Assembly (NCBI GenBank): GCA_963691655.1
Contig: OY829328.1
Coordinates: forward strand, 85,626,400 to 85,690,399
Origin: Toxonevra muliebris
Lineage: Eukaryota > Arthropoda > Insecta > Diptera > Pallopteridae
Reading direction: 5' to 3'
DNA: 64,000 nt
Under the pieces are notes generated by a model. The model had not been told where the DNA came from. It searched no databases and worked only from the letters and a program-made list of their open reading frames with translations. Made by a program: the position numbers and the translations under genes. Each line of letters starts with the position of its first letter. The stretch's first letter is position 1. Of the stretch, positions 47,680 through 59,049 are shown one piece after another.

Positions 47680-50051
47680 CCCGCCCAAATCGTTCCATAT
47701 TGCATAATCATATTGCAGAGGTACTATGAACTATATAGATTATCTTGAACAACGTTACAACACTCTAATGCGATTGAAAATAATTGGATTTCTCAACATC
47801 ATTCTTCATAGCGACATGAAACCTCTTTATATATCAAGTACTTTAAGTATATGCAGCCCTTGAAATTATGAAATGTAATGAAGAAAATACCTGCCGCACT
47901 TTTGCTTCAATTCATTTATATGCAGCCACACTCTTTCATTCTCCACCACCCTCACATCACATTGCAACAGTGTGAAGTTCATTAACATGTCGAATTGTAA
48001 TTTATTAAATATTTATGAAATTAGTTAAAATCTCAGCTAATATGGACCACACACACACACACACACGCACACCATATAACCAACTCATATCACTCACTCA
48101 AGGGCAAAGTGGCAACATGAAGAATAAATAAAGGTATATCTGTGTCCGTGCCTTTGAAGGGACATCAGCAAACAAGCAACAAAAGCATGTTGCCAACAGC
48201 TGTGCGCAACCCAAAAACAAAACAAACAACAAAAAGGAATTAGACAAAATCTAAATTTAATAAATATTTATGCGCGTTTAACATGCAAAGAGAAACTTTT
48301 GCTCTCACAAAGTCTCACACACAGACACATTAAGTAACTTTCTCACTCTCATTTGCATGTATGTATGCATATATTTTACGTTATGTTACACATACGCCAG
48401 GGTGTACACTAGTATACGTAACTATGTAATAGAGTATCCTTGACATTTGTACCCAACAGGCGGTAATACAACAACATCAACCAACTTTGAGAACATACGA
48501 CATATGTGCAAGATTTATATTGTTGTGGTCAAATGAAACGCGTGTGCACATATTTTGTATTGAGGGTCGGTTTTGCTGAACCACAAGTTTAGCTGATTCT
48601 TTTTTTTTTTTGCTATTTGAATTCAAAAATTTTCATTTTAAAAAATTAAAAATTTGTAGGTAATATATTTTTATTTAAACCCTTCATTGATTTAGTGTGG
48701 ATTTTTGTAGTTGCAACCAAAATAGAAATATAGTTAAAAAAAAAATTTATGGAGTAGGTAGCAAAAAAAAAACAATTTTTTGCTTAATTGCAGAAACAAA
48801 AAACCGAAAAAGAGAAAGAAAAAACTACAAGTCCTTTTATCTTATTGTACAACCTTGAGTAATTTAGTTTCACCACAATATTATATTGCTGTTTTTGCTT
48901 TTCTTCACTCCTCACCGCGATGGTGAGGTGATGGTGACGGCGCTCCTTTTTGTCTTGTTTTTGTTGCTGTAATCATTAAAAGGACCTTTGTTGTATCCTT
49001 AATTACTTTGCCAACAAAAAAGGAAAAACAAAAAAAAAAAACATTTAAAAAGTAACGCAAGCAGTGAAGATATTTTTGTAGTATCTACGCTAAAAATGTT
49101 TTTCTTTCTTTTTCGGTTAAAATTTTTTCTCTATTTAGTTTACTTTGCTTGGCCTTACTTCCTTCCCTATTTGCAAAAACTTTACGTTTCTTTTTAACTG
49201 CTTTTCCTTTTTTTGCTGTTTTCTATTTTTCTTTATTTTGTTTTGCAATTTTTCATACTTTGTTGTTTTTGTATCCGTTCGTTTTCGCTTTTGAGTTTTT
49301 TTTTTTGTTTGTTTATATTTATTTGTATCTCTATAGAATTTTGTGTTGAAGTAGCAGCAGCAACAACGTTCATTGCCCTATAACAAGCCATCATTACAGG
49401 GTCATTATCTTCATTATGACAGCGCATATTTGTTGGAAGAGAAACGAAACAAAACAACAACAAAAAAAAAAAAGGAAGAAATAAAGAAAATGAAAAAAGA
49501 ATCATAGAAGAAATAGCAGAAAAAGTGAATTTTTTTTAGTTATTTATGCTGAAATTTTTTGTCTATTAAAAAATAAACAATAAAATATATAGCAACTTCT
49601 TTTGGTAGTTTAAATCAACTTCTTCGTATCTAGTCATAATAAATTAAAGAGCTCAATCAATCGAATTCAGGCAGACAAATTTCAAGCACTTTTAAGTGCC
49701 TGGAGAGAGAATCAAACGTTTTGCTAATAACATTGAATATATCTGATATAATTGGATAACATGCTCAAATTCAGACCGCTTTTCGATTTTTGATTCAGGA
49801 TACCTTCGGTAAGATCACGTAATGTAATGTAGTGTAACTTTATTTCGTAGAAGGTTATAGAAAATAAAAAACGGTGTAAGTCTGAATTATTTTGAAATGC
49901 ATAATTCAAAATTCTTCAGATTTTTTACTTAAATGGTAAAGTGTGAAAAAGTGCCGAAAGAAATTAAGAATAAAACTTAAAAATAATCGAAAAGAGCATC
50001 AGTTTTGGTTTGATTCAAAGTAAATAGCCGGATAGGATATAAATATGACAC
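47680..50051. other. AT-rich non-coding DNA
   Basis: No gene supported. A (CA)n tract lies at 48048-48066 and poly-T/poly-A runs are frequent. The AT-rich, non-repetitive stretches 47975-48035 and 48235-48300 have the look of conserved non-coding sequence, but this cannot be judged without an alignment. Confidence 0.6.
48048..48066. repeat. (CA)n microsatellite
   Basis: About nine CA repeats, followed by an imperfect CGCACACC. Confidence 0.95.
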
Positions 50052-50654
50052 AAATACGATACAGATACGATACAGATACGATACAGATACGATACAGATA
50101 CGATACAGATACGATACAGATACGATACAGATACGATACAGATACGATACAGATACGATACGATACGATACGATATTGATACGATACAGATACGATATTG
50201 ATACGATACAGATACGATACAGATACGATACAGATACGATACAGATACGATACAGATACGATACAGATACGATACAGATACGATACAGATACGATATTGA
50301 TACGATACAGATACGATACAGATACGATACAGATACGATACAGATACGATACAGATACGATACAGATACGATACAGATACGATACAGATACGATACAGAT
50401 ACGATACGATACAGATACGATACAGATACGATACAGATACGATACAGATACGATACAGATACGATACAGATACGATACAGATACGATACAGATACGATAC
50501 AGATACGATACAGATACGATACAGATACGATACAGATACGATACAGATACGATACAGATACGATACAGATACGATACAGATACGATACAGATACGATACA
50601 GATACGATACAGATACGATACAGATACGATACAGATACAATACAGATACGATAC
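50052..50654. repeat. 11-bp tandem array (ATACGATACAG), about 55 copies
   Basis: The unit ATACGATACAG repeats almost perfectly for 600 bp. Variants are few and local: ATACGATATTG units near 50170-50210 and 50290, and shortened ATACG repeats near 50155-50175 and 50398-50408. Because 33 is three units, every frame that lacks a stop in 11 codons stays open. This produces four long overlapping frames on both strands (YRICIVSVSYL and RYDTDTIQI periodic peptides). None is a gene. Homogeneity implies recent expansion. Confidence 0.97.
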
Positions 50655-50887
50655 TTGTCTTAACACCTTACCACCTTTAAGCCATTGTCAGTTTTAAAAC
50701 AATCATTACCTGTAGGAGTTTTTCAGCCAATTAGATTATTTGAAGCATTTTACATTTAAAGAGTCTAGGTATAAATATTATTACATTTTAGAACTATCAG
50801 ACGGAATATTGCGATTTTATTATACGTCCCATACTTCTTTCCGCATCTAAAATATTCTCGTTTTAACCATAATTGTGACTCAATGGA
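50655..50887. other. AT-rich non-coding DNA
   Basis: Short spacer, nothing recognised. Confidence 0.6.
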
Positions 50888-50938
50888 CCGTATCTAGCCT
50901 AAGTGCGCCCTGAAGAACAGCCACTTAACTTAACCTTA
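50888..50938 (+). mobile_element. 3'-tail fragment of the I-clade-like retroposon family
   Basis: CCGTATCTAGCCTAAGTG, a divergent CCTGAAGAACAGCC and CACTTAACTTAACCTTAA align with the 3' untranslated tail of the retroposon at 29965-30881 read on its coding strand (CCGTATCTGGCCTAAGTG, GGACAGCCACTTAACC). Only the last 50 bp survive. Confidence 0.7.
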
Positions 50939-52854
50939 ATTGTACTAGTAACCCTTGACTGTATTTATTTGTTCTTATTGATTCTGTGAGAACCGAAACC
51001 TTTTGAATTACCTGCTTTTATTTTCCATAGTTAGAGCTCACTTATTTGCCGGCTAATTAAGAGAATGTATACAAGTGAACGTACATGGATTAACAATGAA
51101 GTTCGTTTACCTGCATTGCATGCAGGTAAGTTACAACAGAAGGATACCGAAATGCGCATAATTAAGGGTTTCATTGTAAAACTTGCTTGCATTTATCATC
51201 AAAAATTAAAAAACAAAATGGTTGCCGATAAAAGAAAAAAGCGCAGCAGATTTTTTCAATGCTATTATTTATTTTTACACATTTTTTTCGCTTTGCTTCT
51301 TTCTTCACATACATATGTGAATCAACATTTCAACATTTAATTTATTTTTGTGTACACATTTATGTCAAATTAAATTATTTATTTATGTATTTTTTATCGC
51401 GTACAGCTTTGTGATCATGTGTGTGTATAAATGTGTGCGTGTATGTATGTAATTATGTAAACGTCAATATGCTATGACATGTACTGGCATAGCATTTTTT
51501 TGTGAATTGTTTTACACTGAACAAGTCCAGTCGCTTACGCTATTGTGCTACTGTGGCTGCTGATTAATTAATTGTTGCATACTTACCGGCAAATACGCAA
51601 TTAACATGAAATGAGAGAATCTTACATTCACACAAATACATATGTATTCATATCGGTACATTTCAGTTTGATGACGATGATTAATGCTAATTAAAATTTT
51701 TTCATTGTAAAGTTAATGATTATGCACAACACACACACACACACACATTTTCTCGTGCATAACTACATGTATATGTTTTTAAATACAGAATAAAATAAAT
51801 ATTTAATTATGAAACATGTAGGTATACACAAAAATTAAATCGACACTGAAAGTATCCACATAAAAGTAAATAAAAATGTTTGTCAAGAGAAATAATACAA
51901 GCTTGTTGATTTTCCCAATGCACACAAAAATGATTATTTACTAGCATACTTAACCAAAAACCGCCTCATTATATGCAATGATAATTTAAGGATTAAAGGA
52001 AAATAAATAAGCATAATATAAATCATCATCGTTTTCCAAAAGTATTTACTACAAACAGAAACGAACAGAATACGCCTCAAATGCATGACAATGACAATTT
52101 TCAGCAACGAATGCCTAAATTTATGCTTTACTTTTATGCAAAAGTTCAAATTCACATAAACCTGAAAATATACAATTTCATTTCAAATAATTTTCAACAT
52201 TCTCTCTTTACAATTTTGCTGCTTTTTTTTTGCAACTTGAAATTTTTAACAAATTCTACGAAAAATGCATACGTGTCTATCTACGTATACATAAACATGT
52301 ATGTGTTTGTGGTGTATGTGCCTAAAAGTATGCCATGCAATTGTAACGTGCATTCATTGTACCAATTGCTGTTGCTGATGCTATATGATGTTGTAACTGT
52401 GTTGCAGCTCTCAAAGAAAATAGAATTACATTGCAGTTGCGTTCTTCCGTTCACATGGCAACATTTTACAGCTACATCAATAGCAGGCAACATCAGCAAT
52501 AGCAAAAATATTTAGCATATCCTTTGGCATTTACCTATATGCATTCATATATGCGCCATTTTATGCACGTAATAACACAAGGTGACAAATTTAAAATCAA
52601 ATAAATCGTGAATTGAACACGTTTTCAAAATACCAACTCATTCTATTTTATGTTAGCGATAAAATTGTCTGCATGTTGATATTTTCTAATACGCTACACT
52701 AAACACGTGTTCACATTTTAATTCTGGCTGGAAACTTGTTAAATGCAACAAAAAGGAAATGAGATAATTATCGGAATATTTATATTGCAAAATCAAAAAA
52801 AGAAATGAGTACAGTAAAATGTAAATTATGATAGTATATTTTTGGGCGGAGATG
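50939..52854. other. AT-rich non-coding DNA
   Basis: No gene supported. A (CA)n tract is at 51728-51747. Open frames of 74-144 codons around 52080-52515 have AT-driven composition and no domain. Confidence 0.6.
51728..51747. repeat. (CA)n microsatellite
   Basis: About ten CA repeats. Confidence 0.95.
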
Positions 52855-53530
52855 TATATTCAACTTGTTTAACTTTTTATTTAATTTCTTGTTCAACTTT
52901 TTGTTTAATTTTTTTAATCAGATTCTTGTTCAACTTTTCGTTTAACTTTGTATTCAACTTGTCGTTAAGCTTTTTGTTCAAGTTTTTAATCAACTTTTTG
53001 TTCAACTTTTCGCTCAATTTCTTGTTTGATTAATTGCTCAACTTTTTGTTCAATTTCTTGACCAACTTCCTGTTCAATTTTGGACCAACTTATTATTCAA
53101 CTTCATGTTTATCTTATTGACTAACTATTTGTTCCACTTATAGTTGAACTTTTTATTCGCCTTCCTATTGAACTTCTTGCACAACTCCTTGTTCAACTTA
53201 TTGTTCAATTTAGTGTTCAAGTTTTGCTAAACTTTTTGTTCAATTCATTATTTATTCACTTTCTTGGTATTTTTTTTTTTTTGTTCAATTGCTTGTTCAA
53301 CTCCTTACATAGCTTCACCTTTTTGACTACTTTTTTCTTCACTTCTGGGTTTATCTTTTGGTTAAATTTCTCGTACAATTTCTTGTTCTACTTCTTGTTC
53401 AACTTCAGCCATTTTCTTTTTATTTTTTTCTTCCACTTCCTATTCAACTTCCTTTTCAATTCCTTTTACCACTTGTGGTACACACTCCTGTCCAATTTCT
53501 TTTACAACTTTTTGTTAATTTTTTTTATCA
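52855..53530. repeat. Degenerate minisatellite, TTGTTCAACTTTTTGTTCAA-like unit
   Basis: Twelve-base half-units (TTGTTCAACTTT, TTGTTCAATTTC, TCGTTTAACTTT) recur for 680 bp with moderate divergence. The Phe/Leu/Asn-rich open frames across it (63-134 codons) are by-products. Confidence 0.8.
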
Positions 53531-56500
53531 AAGTAAATGTACCGCATCTAAAGGCCGCTCAAGATTGTCTATTAAAACAGAATACTGATTTTTTGCTATC
53601 TGTATGCAGCAATCATAAAAAAATATAAAAAATGCTACAATTCTCGCTCTCAACATATGAAATAGAATATTTTATTGCTTTCAAAAATATATATAGTACT
53701 CGGGTGCATTTTTATTTTCTTTTATTATTTATTTTGTGTTTTGGGTAGTACATTTATCATATTGTAGCATACTTTTATGCGCTATTGAATATTTGTATAT
53801 TTACAATTTTTGTAGTAGTAACTTTTTGTAGTGTTACCGATTGTCACTTTCACACACACACACACTTTTCTCACTTTTCTTCACTTGACATGCACGCAAA
53901 TTGCTAAGAATTGTGTAAGTGCATTGCAATTAGATTAGCATACAAAAAAGGCAGAGGCCTAAAAGTATGCACTCACAATTATTATATAGTTAAACTGAAT
54001 AAAAGAATATTTATACTGAATGATTATTTAATGAATTTCACACACATAATTTCACACACATAATTTCAATTAAAATACCATTAAGTTATATATAAATGAA
54101 ATTAAAATAGAAATTAAATTTGCATATACAACTACAATTCATGCGCATATCTTATGGGTATTTATGTATGCATGTATGTATGTATGCAACTAACAAATAA
54201 TTATTATAAATAAAATACATACTTATATAAATGTGAGTTAGATATTCATTTCAATTGTTTTTCAATTGTTCAAGCAGAAAATTATTTTGTTTTCAATTTC
54301 AGCAGAATATTTCTAATTTCAATTTAATCCTTGTAGAATATTTAAACTACAGATAAATGTACATAAATGTACATACCTTAATCGGATTGTTTGTTGTTTT
54401 GTTTTATTTACATATTTACAATATTCGAAATATTCTTTATGTAAATTTTAATTAAATTTATTTTGATTATTTTCCATTTTATATTTCTATTTACACTTGA
54501 AATAAATTTACTTTTGTTAATGAAATATTTGTCATTTTAATTGTAACTATTTATTATTTCCACCTTTTTTGCTTTTAATATAAAAGAAAATGTCTGTCAC
54601 ATGACAGTGCAAAAGAAAAACAACATTAAAATGAAATTTTGATTATGTTCGAGTTCATTGACTCAAATAATATTTCGAATTTGAAAATAAAGGGAAGGAA
54701 AAAAGAAAGAGAAAAAGAAATACAACAATATGCCACAGGAAACACCTTAAGGTATGGTATATAAAATGAAGTTAAACAAGTGTTGAATTGAAGAGAATGA
54801 AAGAAATTGCCAAAAGCATTGTAAGAAAGAAAACTATGAATTAAATAAGTTCAATTATTTATAAACAAATATTTTCCGAATATAATATTTAAAGCAGGAA
54901 GATGATTTGGGAGAAAATTTTGTAGGAGTCTAAATCTGCATAACAAGGAGTGCAAAAATAGTATTGATGGAGGTTGGTGGAAATATTTTGAAACCGCATT
55001 AGTCAGTATTAAACAAGTTGGACTTTGCAATAAATCTTTCAAGTGTTTTTATTTAACTTTAATTTATACTCAGTTAACCTCACTCAACATGTCAACATTT
55101 ACTATTTACCATCCTCCAATTTTCATTCCTTTTCTTACTCATTTTCTTTAAAGCAAACACAATCCTGCACAACTTAATACAGCTTAATCTAACCTACTTT
55201 AGTTTAACATATTTCAAAACAGGTATCTAGATCTTAATGCATTTATCTAATTACAATTACAGTTTAGTTTTTTAAATTTCTTTTCACACTTTACGTTTTT
55301 CTTTTTACACTATTTTCTATCAAATGACAGCTTCGTAATTTATTTTGTATTGTATTTGACAACATCCAATCCAACTGCGTCCAAATGCTTGCTACTCTGA
55401 TATCTACCCCTAATTAATTTAATAGTTATTACTTAGAATGAATTATAAGTACATTGCAAATGTTTTGAGGTCATCATATACATACATACATACATATTTA
55501 CATACATGGATATGTTTTTACATACACTGTTCTATCACTTAAGAGAGATTTATACATTAGTTTAATTGAAAATGTCATAAAGTATTATCAAATATCAAAT
55601 ATTATTACGACTTCATATATTAAGTAAATGAGATGATTGCTTATTAATAAATATATATATACGAAATAGACCAAAGAAATAAACACTTAATTAAATTGTA
55701 ATTCTTTTTTTTTTTTTTTTTTTTTTTTGAAACAACAACAAAATAAGCGAAAAAATGATTTGAATGCGTCTACATAGATTAGATCTAAATAATTACTGAT
55801 TCACAATGAAAAGGCAATTAGTAAAATGAATCAAACTAATGAGCTCTTTGACATTTACATATACCCCAAGTACATAAAAGAAGATGTCATTTGGATTGAT
55901 GTATTGGAGATACTTATGTAGGATATGCATGTATGTATTTATGTATTGATATGTGAAAGTAGCTTTTGTTGTTTATATAAATATGTTGTCATTCATATCT
56001 AATAAGTTGAAGTAAATTAATTATGCGGGCATTCTCTGTTTTTACTAGCAAGCACTGTTTTTATTAAGTTAAAATAAACTCAAGTTTTTAAATTAGTTTA
56101 AGATTATTCACTGGCATTTTAGATTCATTGTTTGTACCTTTCAATATAAATTCGTAACTTAAAAATTTTTAGTCATTAATGCAACTAAGAAAATTCAAGA
56201 GCTCGATTATAAACTATAAAGTCTAAAATTTGGCAGAGGTATTGCAAGCAAATCTCACGAAATTCGGATTAATTCCAAAAAAAAAAAAAAAGTTCTCTAG
56301 AGAAATTCATACACACAGAAGATGAGTTCTACCTTCAGATCGTTAGGAAATGAGGTTATAAGGAAAGGTTGGGAAAAGTAAGAAACTCGATTTGTAATTA
56401 AATCAACGATAAGTTTTATTTTTCTCTCTCCTCAACAGGTAACATTTCTTCTTTTTCAAGGTATTCACTTTCGTGTCTCCAGAATCGGTTAATTCAGATT

Positions 56501-56880
56501 ACAAAATCTTCAAACTTATATTGAAGGAACTCACAGTTGATCCTATGCAATAGAAAATAGATAACCTTTTTAGTATTTTTTCAACTTCTCCTCTCCAAAT
56601 TTATATCAAAAGTTCTTACAATTAAAAAAAGGTAAATGAAACAGAGAATGGGCCAACTTTTTCTTCCACCCTCCCCCCCCCCCCCCTGCTTCTTCAAAAT
56701 CAGTTAACATTGAATATGTGTATTTTTTTGAATTTTTTTCCGATTTTGAATCGGTGAAATGTATTTTCTCATTATTTGTTATAGTGAACTGAGAGATTTG
56801 TAATTTCCGAATTTATATTAAGGGGGCATTCCAGTTTAAAATTTGAAAAATTTAGATTTTTTTTGTTTTGATTTTGGGAT
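53531..56880. other. AT-rich non-coding DNA
   Basis: No gene supported. It contains a CA tract near 53852-53866, TATG repeats near 54170-54190, a T24 run at 55705-55728 and a C14 run at 56673-56686. Confidence 0.6.
55705..55728. repeat. Poly-T run of 24
   Basis: Uninterrupted T run, a possible retroposon tail on the minus strand. No body is recognised next to it. Confidence 0.9.
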
Positions 56881-56886
56881 TTCGTT

Positions 56887-56928
56887 ATACTATCTCAAAA
56901 TATTAGAATACTATCTCAAAATATTAGT
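56887..56928. repeat. 21-bp tandem duplication
   Basis: ATACTATCTCAAAATATTAG occurs twice in a row with a period of 21 bp. Confidence 0.9.
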
Positions 56929-57000
56929 GAAAAATTCGAAGTGAAACGAAAGTTATACAGCTGGTGTACTAAAAAGGAAACCAAACGTCCAAAAACAAGT

Positions 57001-57066
57001 TATCGAGAAAACAGCGTCAAAATCGTTATTCAGGGGTTTTCAGGGTTGCTAATTACGAATCTGGCA
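57001..57066. repeat. Satellite-like unit, left part (split by mariner)
   Basis: CAGGGGTTTTCAGGGTTGCT and AATTACGAATCTGG correspond to CAGGGGTTTCTGGGGACGCT and AATAAGAATCTGA at 58132-58165. The unit is interrupted at 57067 by the mariner element and resumes at 58062. Confidence 0.7.
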
Positions 57067-57068
57067 AA

Positions 57069-58059
57069 CCACCTTGATCAAAACGTTCCCGAAATAACCA
57101 CCGTGTGGCGCTCCCATCGTTCCGATTTGAGTTCTGTTTTTTTTTTTTTTTGTTAAGTTGGGTCAACTGTTGTGGATATTCCCTCTAAATCTTAGTGTCA
57201 TAGCTTGAAATTTGCAAAAGTTACGTAGCCAAGAGTACGTCTATCTCTGTGTGTGTTGGTGATTTTTTACAGTTTTAGAAATGGACTTAAATTTGCAACA
57301 ACGAACTTGTATTAAATTTTGCGTAAAAAGAGAGACCGTGTTAACGTCGCAAAAGAAATGATTTGCGAGGCTGAATCCAATCCCACATTCATCAAAAGGA
57401 TCATTACTGGAGACGAGGCGCAAGTACGACACGCAATCCAGACATCAGGCAAGTGAATGGCGTTCACCAAATGAGCCGAGACCAAAAAAACCACGTCGTT
57501 TTCAGTCAAAAAAGAAGGCAATGCTCACGGTTTTCATGGATTACAACGGTGTAGTGCATCATGAATTTTTGCCAAAAGGCCAGACAGTAAACAAGGAGTA
57601 TTATTTGGGCGTTATGAGACGTTTGCGTGAAGCAATTCGCAGAAAGAGACCAGAATTGTGGACAGAAAACTCGTGGATTTTGCACCATGATAACGCACCG
57701 TCGCACAGTGCCATCATTATCCGTAATTTTTTGACGAAAAATGCAACAAATACCATCCAACAGCCACCGAATTCACCTGATTTGGCTTCCTGTGACTTCT
57801 TTCTGTTCAATCGAGTTAAAAAACCATTACGGGAAACGCGTTTCAGCAGCCGACAGGAAGTAATGGAAAAATCGCAGGATGCACTGATGGACATACCGAA
57901 AACCGAATATAAAAAATGTTTCGAGGATTGGATCAAGCGCTGGTATAAGTGTGTTGCAGTCGATGGGGATTACTTTGAAGGGGTCAATATAGATTTAGAT
58001 GAATAAACTTGTGATTTAAATTTTCTGAATAAATTCCGGGAATTCTTTGATCAAGGTGG
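57069..58059 (+). mobile_element. mariner element with internal deletion, inserted in a satellite-like repeat
   Basis: Terminal inverted repeats of about 28 bp: CCACCTTGATCAAAACGTTC at 57069, and read inward from 58059 CCACCTTGATCAAAGAATTC. The right flank has TA (58060-58061); the corresponding left dinucleotide is AA, a one-base change from the expected TA duplication. The element is 991 bp, shorter than a full mariner of about 1.3 kb, and this agrees with the internal loss in its transposase. Confidence 0.88.
57281..58006 (+). pseudogene. mariner (DD34D) transposase lacking its DNA-binding region
   Basis: Starts MDLNLQQRTCIKFCVK at ATG 57281. At 57326-57330, in an A-rich run, the frame jumps to RDRVNVAKEMICEAESNP, so most of the N-terminal helix-turn-helix region (on the order of 100 codons) is missing. 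The first catalytic Asp is present (RIITGDEA). A second small lesion right after it shifts frame to KYDTQSRHQASEWRS. From there one frame runs to the stop at 58006 through MLTVFMDYNGVVHHEFLPKG, the second Asp in HHDNAPSHS and the third in SPDLASCDFFLF with the correct 34-residue spacing. It lacks the sequence to bind its own ends. The subfamily differs from the mauritiana copy at 19312; I cannot name it with confidence. Confidence 0.88.
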
Positions 58060-58216
58060 TAAGATTTTTAAAATTCAAAATAGCGGATCCAATATGGCTG
58101 GATTGATAGGATTCGCTTGAAACTCATTACTCAGGGGTTTCTGGGGACGCTGAATAAGAATCTGATATCGGATTTTCTAAACTCAAAGCTCATCGGATTC
58201 GCTTGAAACTAGTTAG
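58060..58216. repeat. Satellite-like unit, right part and second copy
   Basis: GGATTCGCTTGAAACT occurs at 58109 and 58195, 86 bp apart. The first copy completes the unit begun at 57001-57066, and the second is followed directly by a truncated non-LTR fragment at about 58217. Motifs AAAATAGCGGATCCAATATGG and CAGGGGTTTCTGGGG are the landmarks. Confidence 0.7.
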
Positions 58217-59049
58217 CTAGAGCGGAAAACATTCTAAAGGGTTAGCAAGGGCCTTCAGTGCAGTTTGGCTATCACTACAGATACCTATGCACTTCCCATG
58301 CCACCTCATCTCAATTATCCAGCTCACCACGTCTAGTATAGCGAAAACCTCCGTTAGGAAGACTGATGCCATCTGTCCAGTGGAAAAAGAGTACTTGGTC
58401 TCATCGTCCAAGTACCAACCGGATCCAGTATCGATTGAAGTTTTGGATCCGTCGATATAGAAGACATGACGAAGACCCCGGAGTACGACCTTTGGACTTA
58501 ACCATTGATCACGTTTCGGGAACCTGACTTCATATCTTCTTCCGAAGCGAATGCAAGACACATGATTGTACACGAGCATCAAGAACAGTGGACACTGTAC
58601 TGACAACTGGTGGTATATCATACTGTGCCCTACATTCGCCTCGACATGCCAGACTCCATTTAAGCGGAGTCTGTAGGCCGCTCTCATAGCTTCTTTACGG
58701 ATTTGAAGATCCAAAGGAAGCAAGTCAAGCAAGGCATTGAGGGCATCACCAGATGTAGTACACATTGCACCAGTGATACCCAGGCACACACTTCTCTGAA
58801 GCCTGGTCAGAGAGGATACCGTGGACTTAACCAAAGTTCGTCTCCACCATACTACAGAGGCATACGTGACAATAGATCTTACAAGATCAATGTATACCCA
58901 GTATACCAGAGCTGGATTCAGACCCCAAGTCTTGCCGAAAGCTCGCCTGCACTGCCAGAAAACTTTTAGTGCACGCGAGACCTTCACTTTGTCTTCTTCG
59001 AAAACGATTAACTTTGTCTTCTCGGAATCGTTTAAGTTTACGCATTTTC
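58217..59049 (-). pseudogene. Non-LTR (I-clade-like) reverse transcriptase C-terminus and partial RNase H
   Basis: Open frame on the minus strand, truncated at both ends and without a credible ATG start (the frame runs up to about 59049; similarity is clear from 58987). It carries the post-palm and thumb region of a non-LTR reverse transcriptase (VSRALKVFWQCRRAFGKTWG, WWRRTLVKSTVSSLTRLQR, ITGAMCTTSGDALNALLDLL and EAMRAAYRLRLNG). RNase H follows, with Asp in YIDGSK (residue 179 counted from 58987), Glu in LTEVFAIL (213) and Asp in CSDSQTALKAL (239). The His and final Asp are lost because the frame leaves the element at about 58220 and stops. No frameshift occurs in 256 codons, so the fragment is fairly young. 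It differs in sequence from the RNase H at 30076. Confidence 0.85.

Noticed and set aside
50052..50654. CRISPR array
   Set aside because: Units are contiguous 11-mers without spacers, and the sequence is eukaryotic.
49977..50697. Four long overlapping open frames (160-229 codons) on both strands
   Set aside because: They are the translation of the 11-bp array; 33 nt is three units, so frames without a stop stay open indefinitely. Peptides are strictly periodic and lack any domain.
52081..52515. 144-codon plus-strand open frame with Cys and Tyr-rich stretches
   Set aside because: No signal peptide, domain or conserved pattern; the composition follows local TATG/TTG simple sequence.
53224..53628. 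Phe-rich open frame resembling a membrane protein
   Set aside because: Translation of the TTGTTCAACTTT minisatellite; hydrophobicity is due to TTT/TTC codons from the repeat.
57506..57936. Minus-strand open frames of 84-111 codons
   Set aside because: Antisense shadows of the mariner transposase catalytic core.
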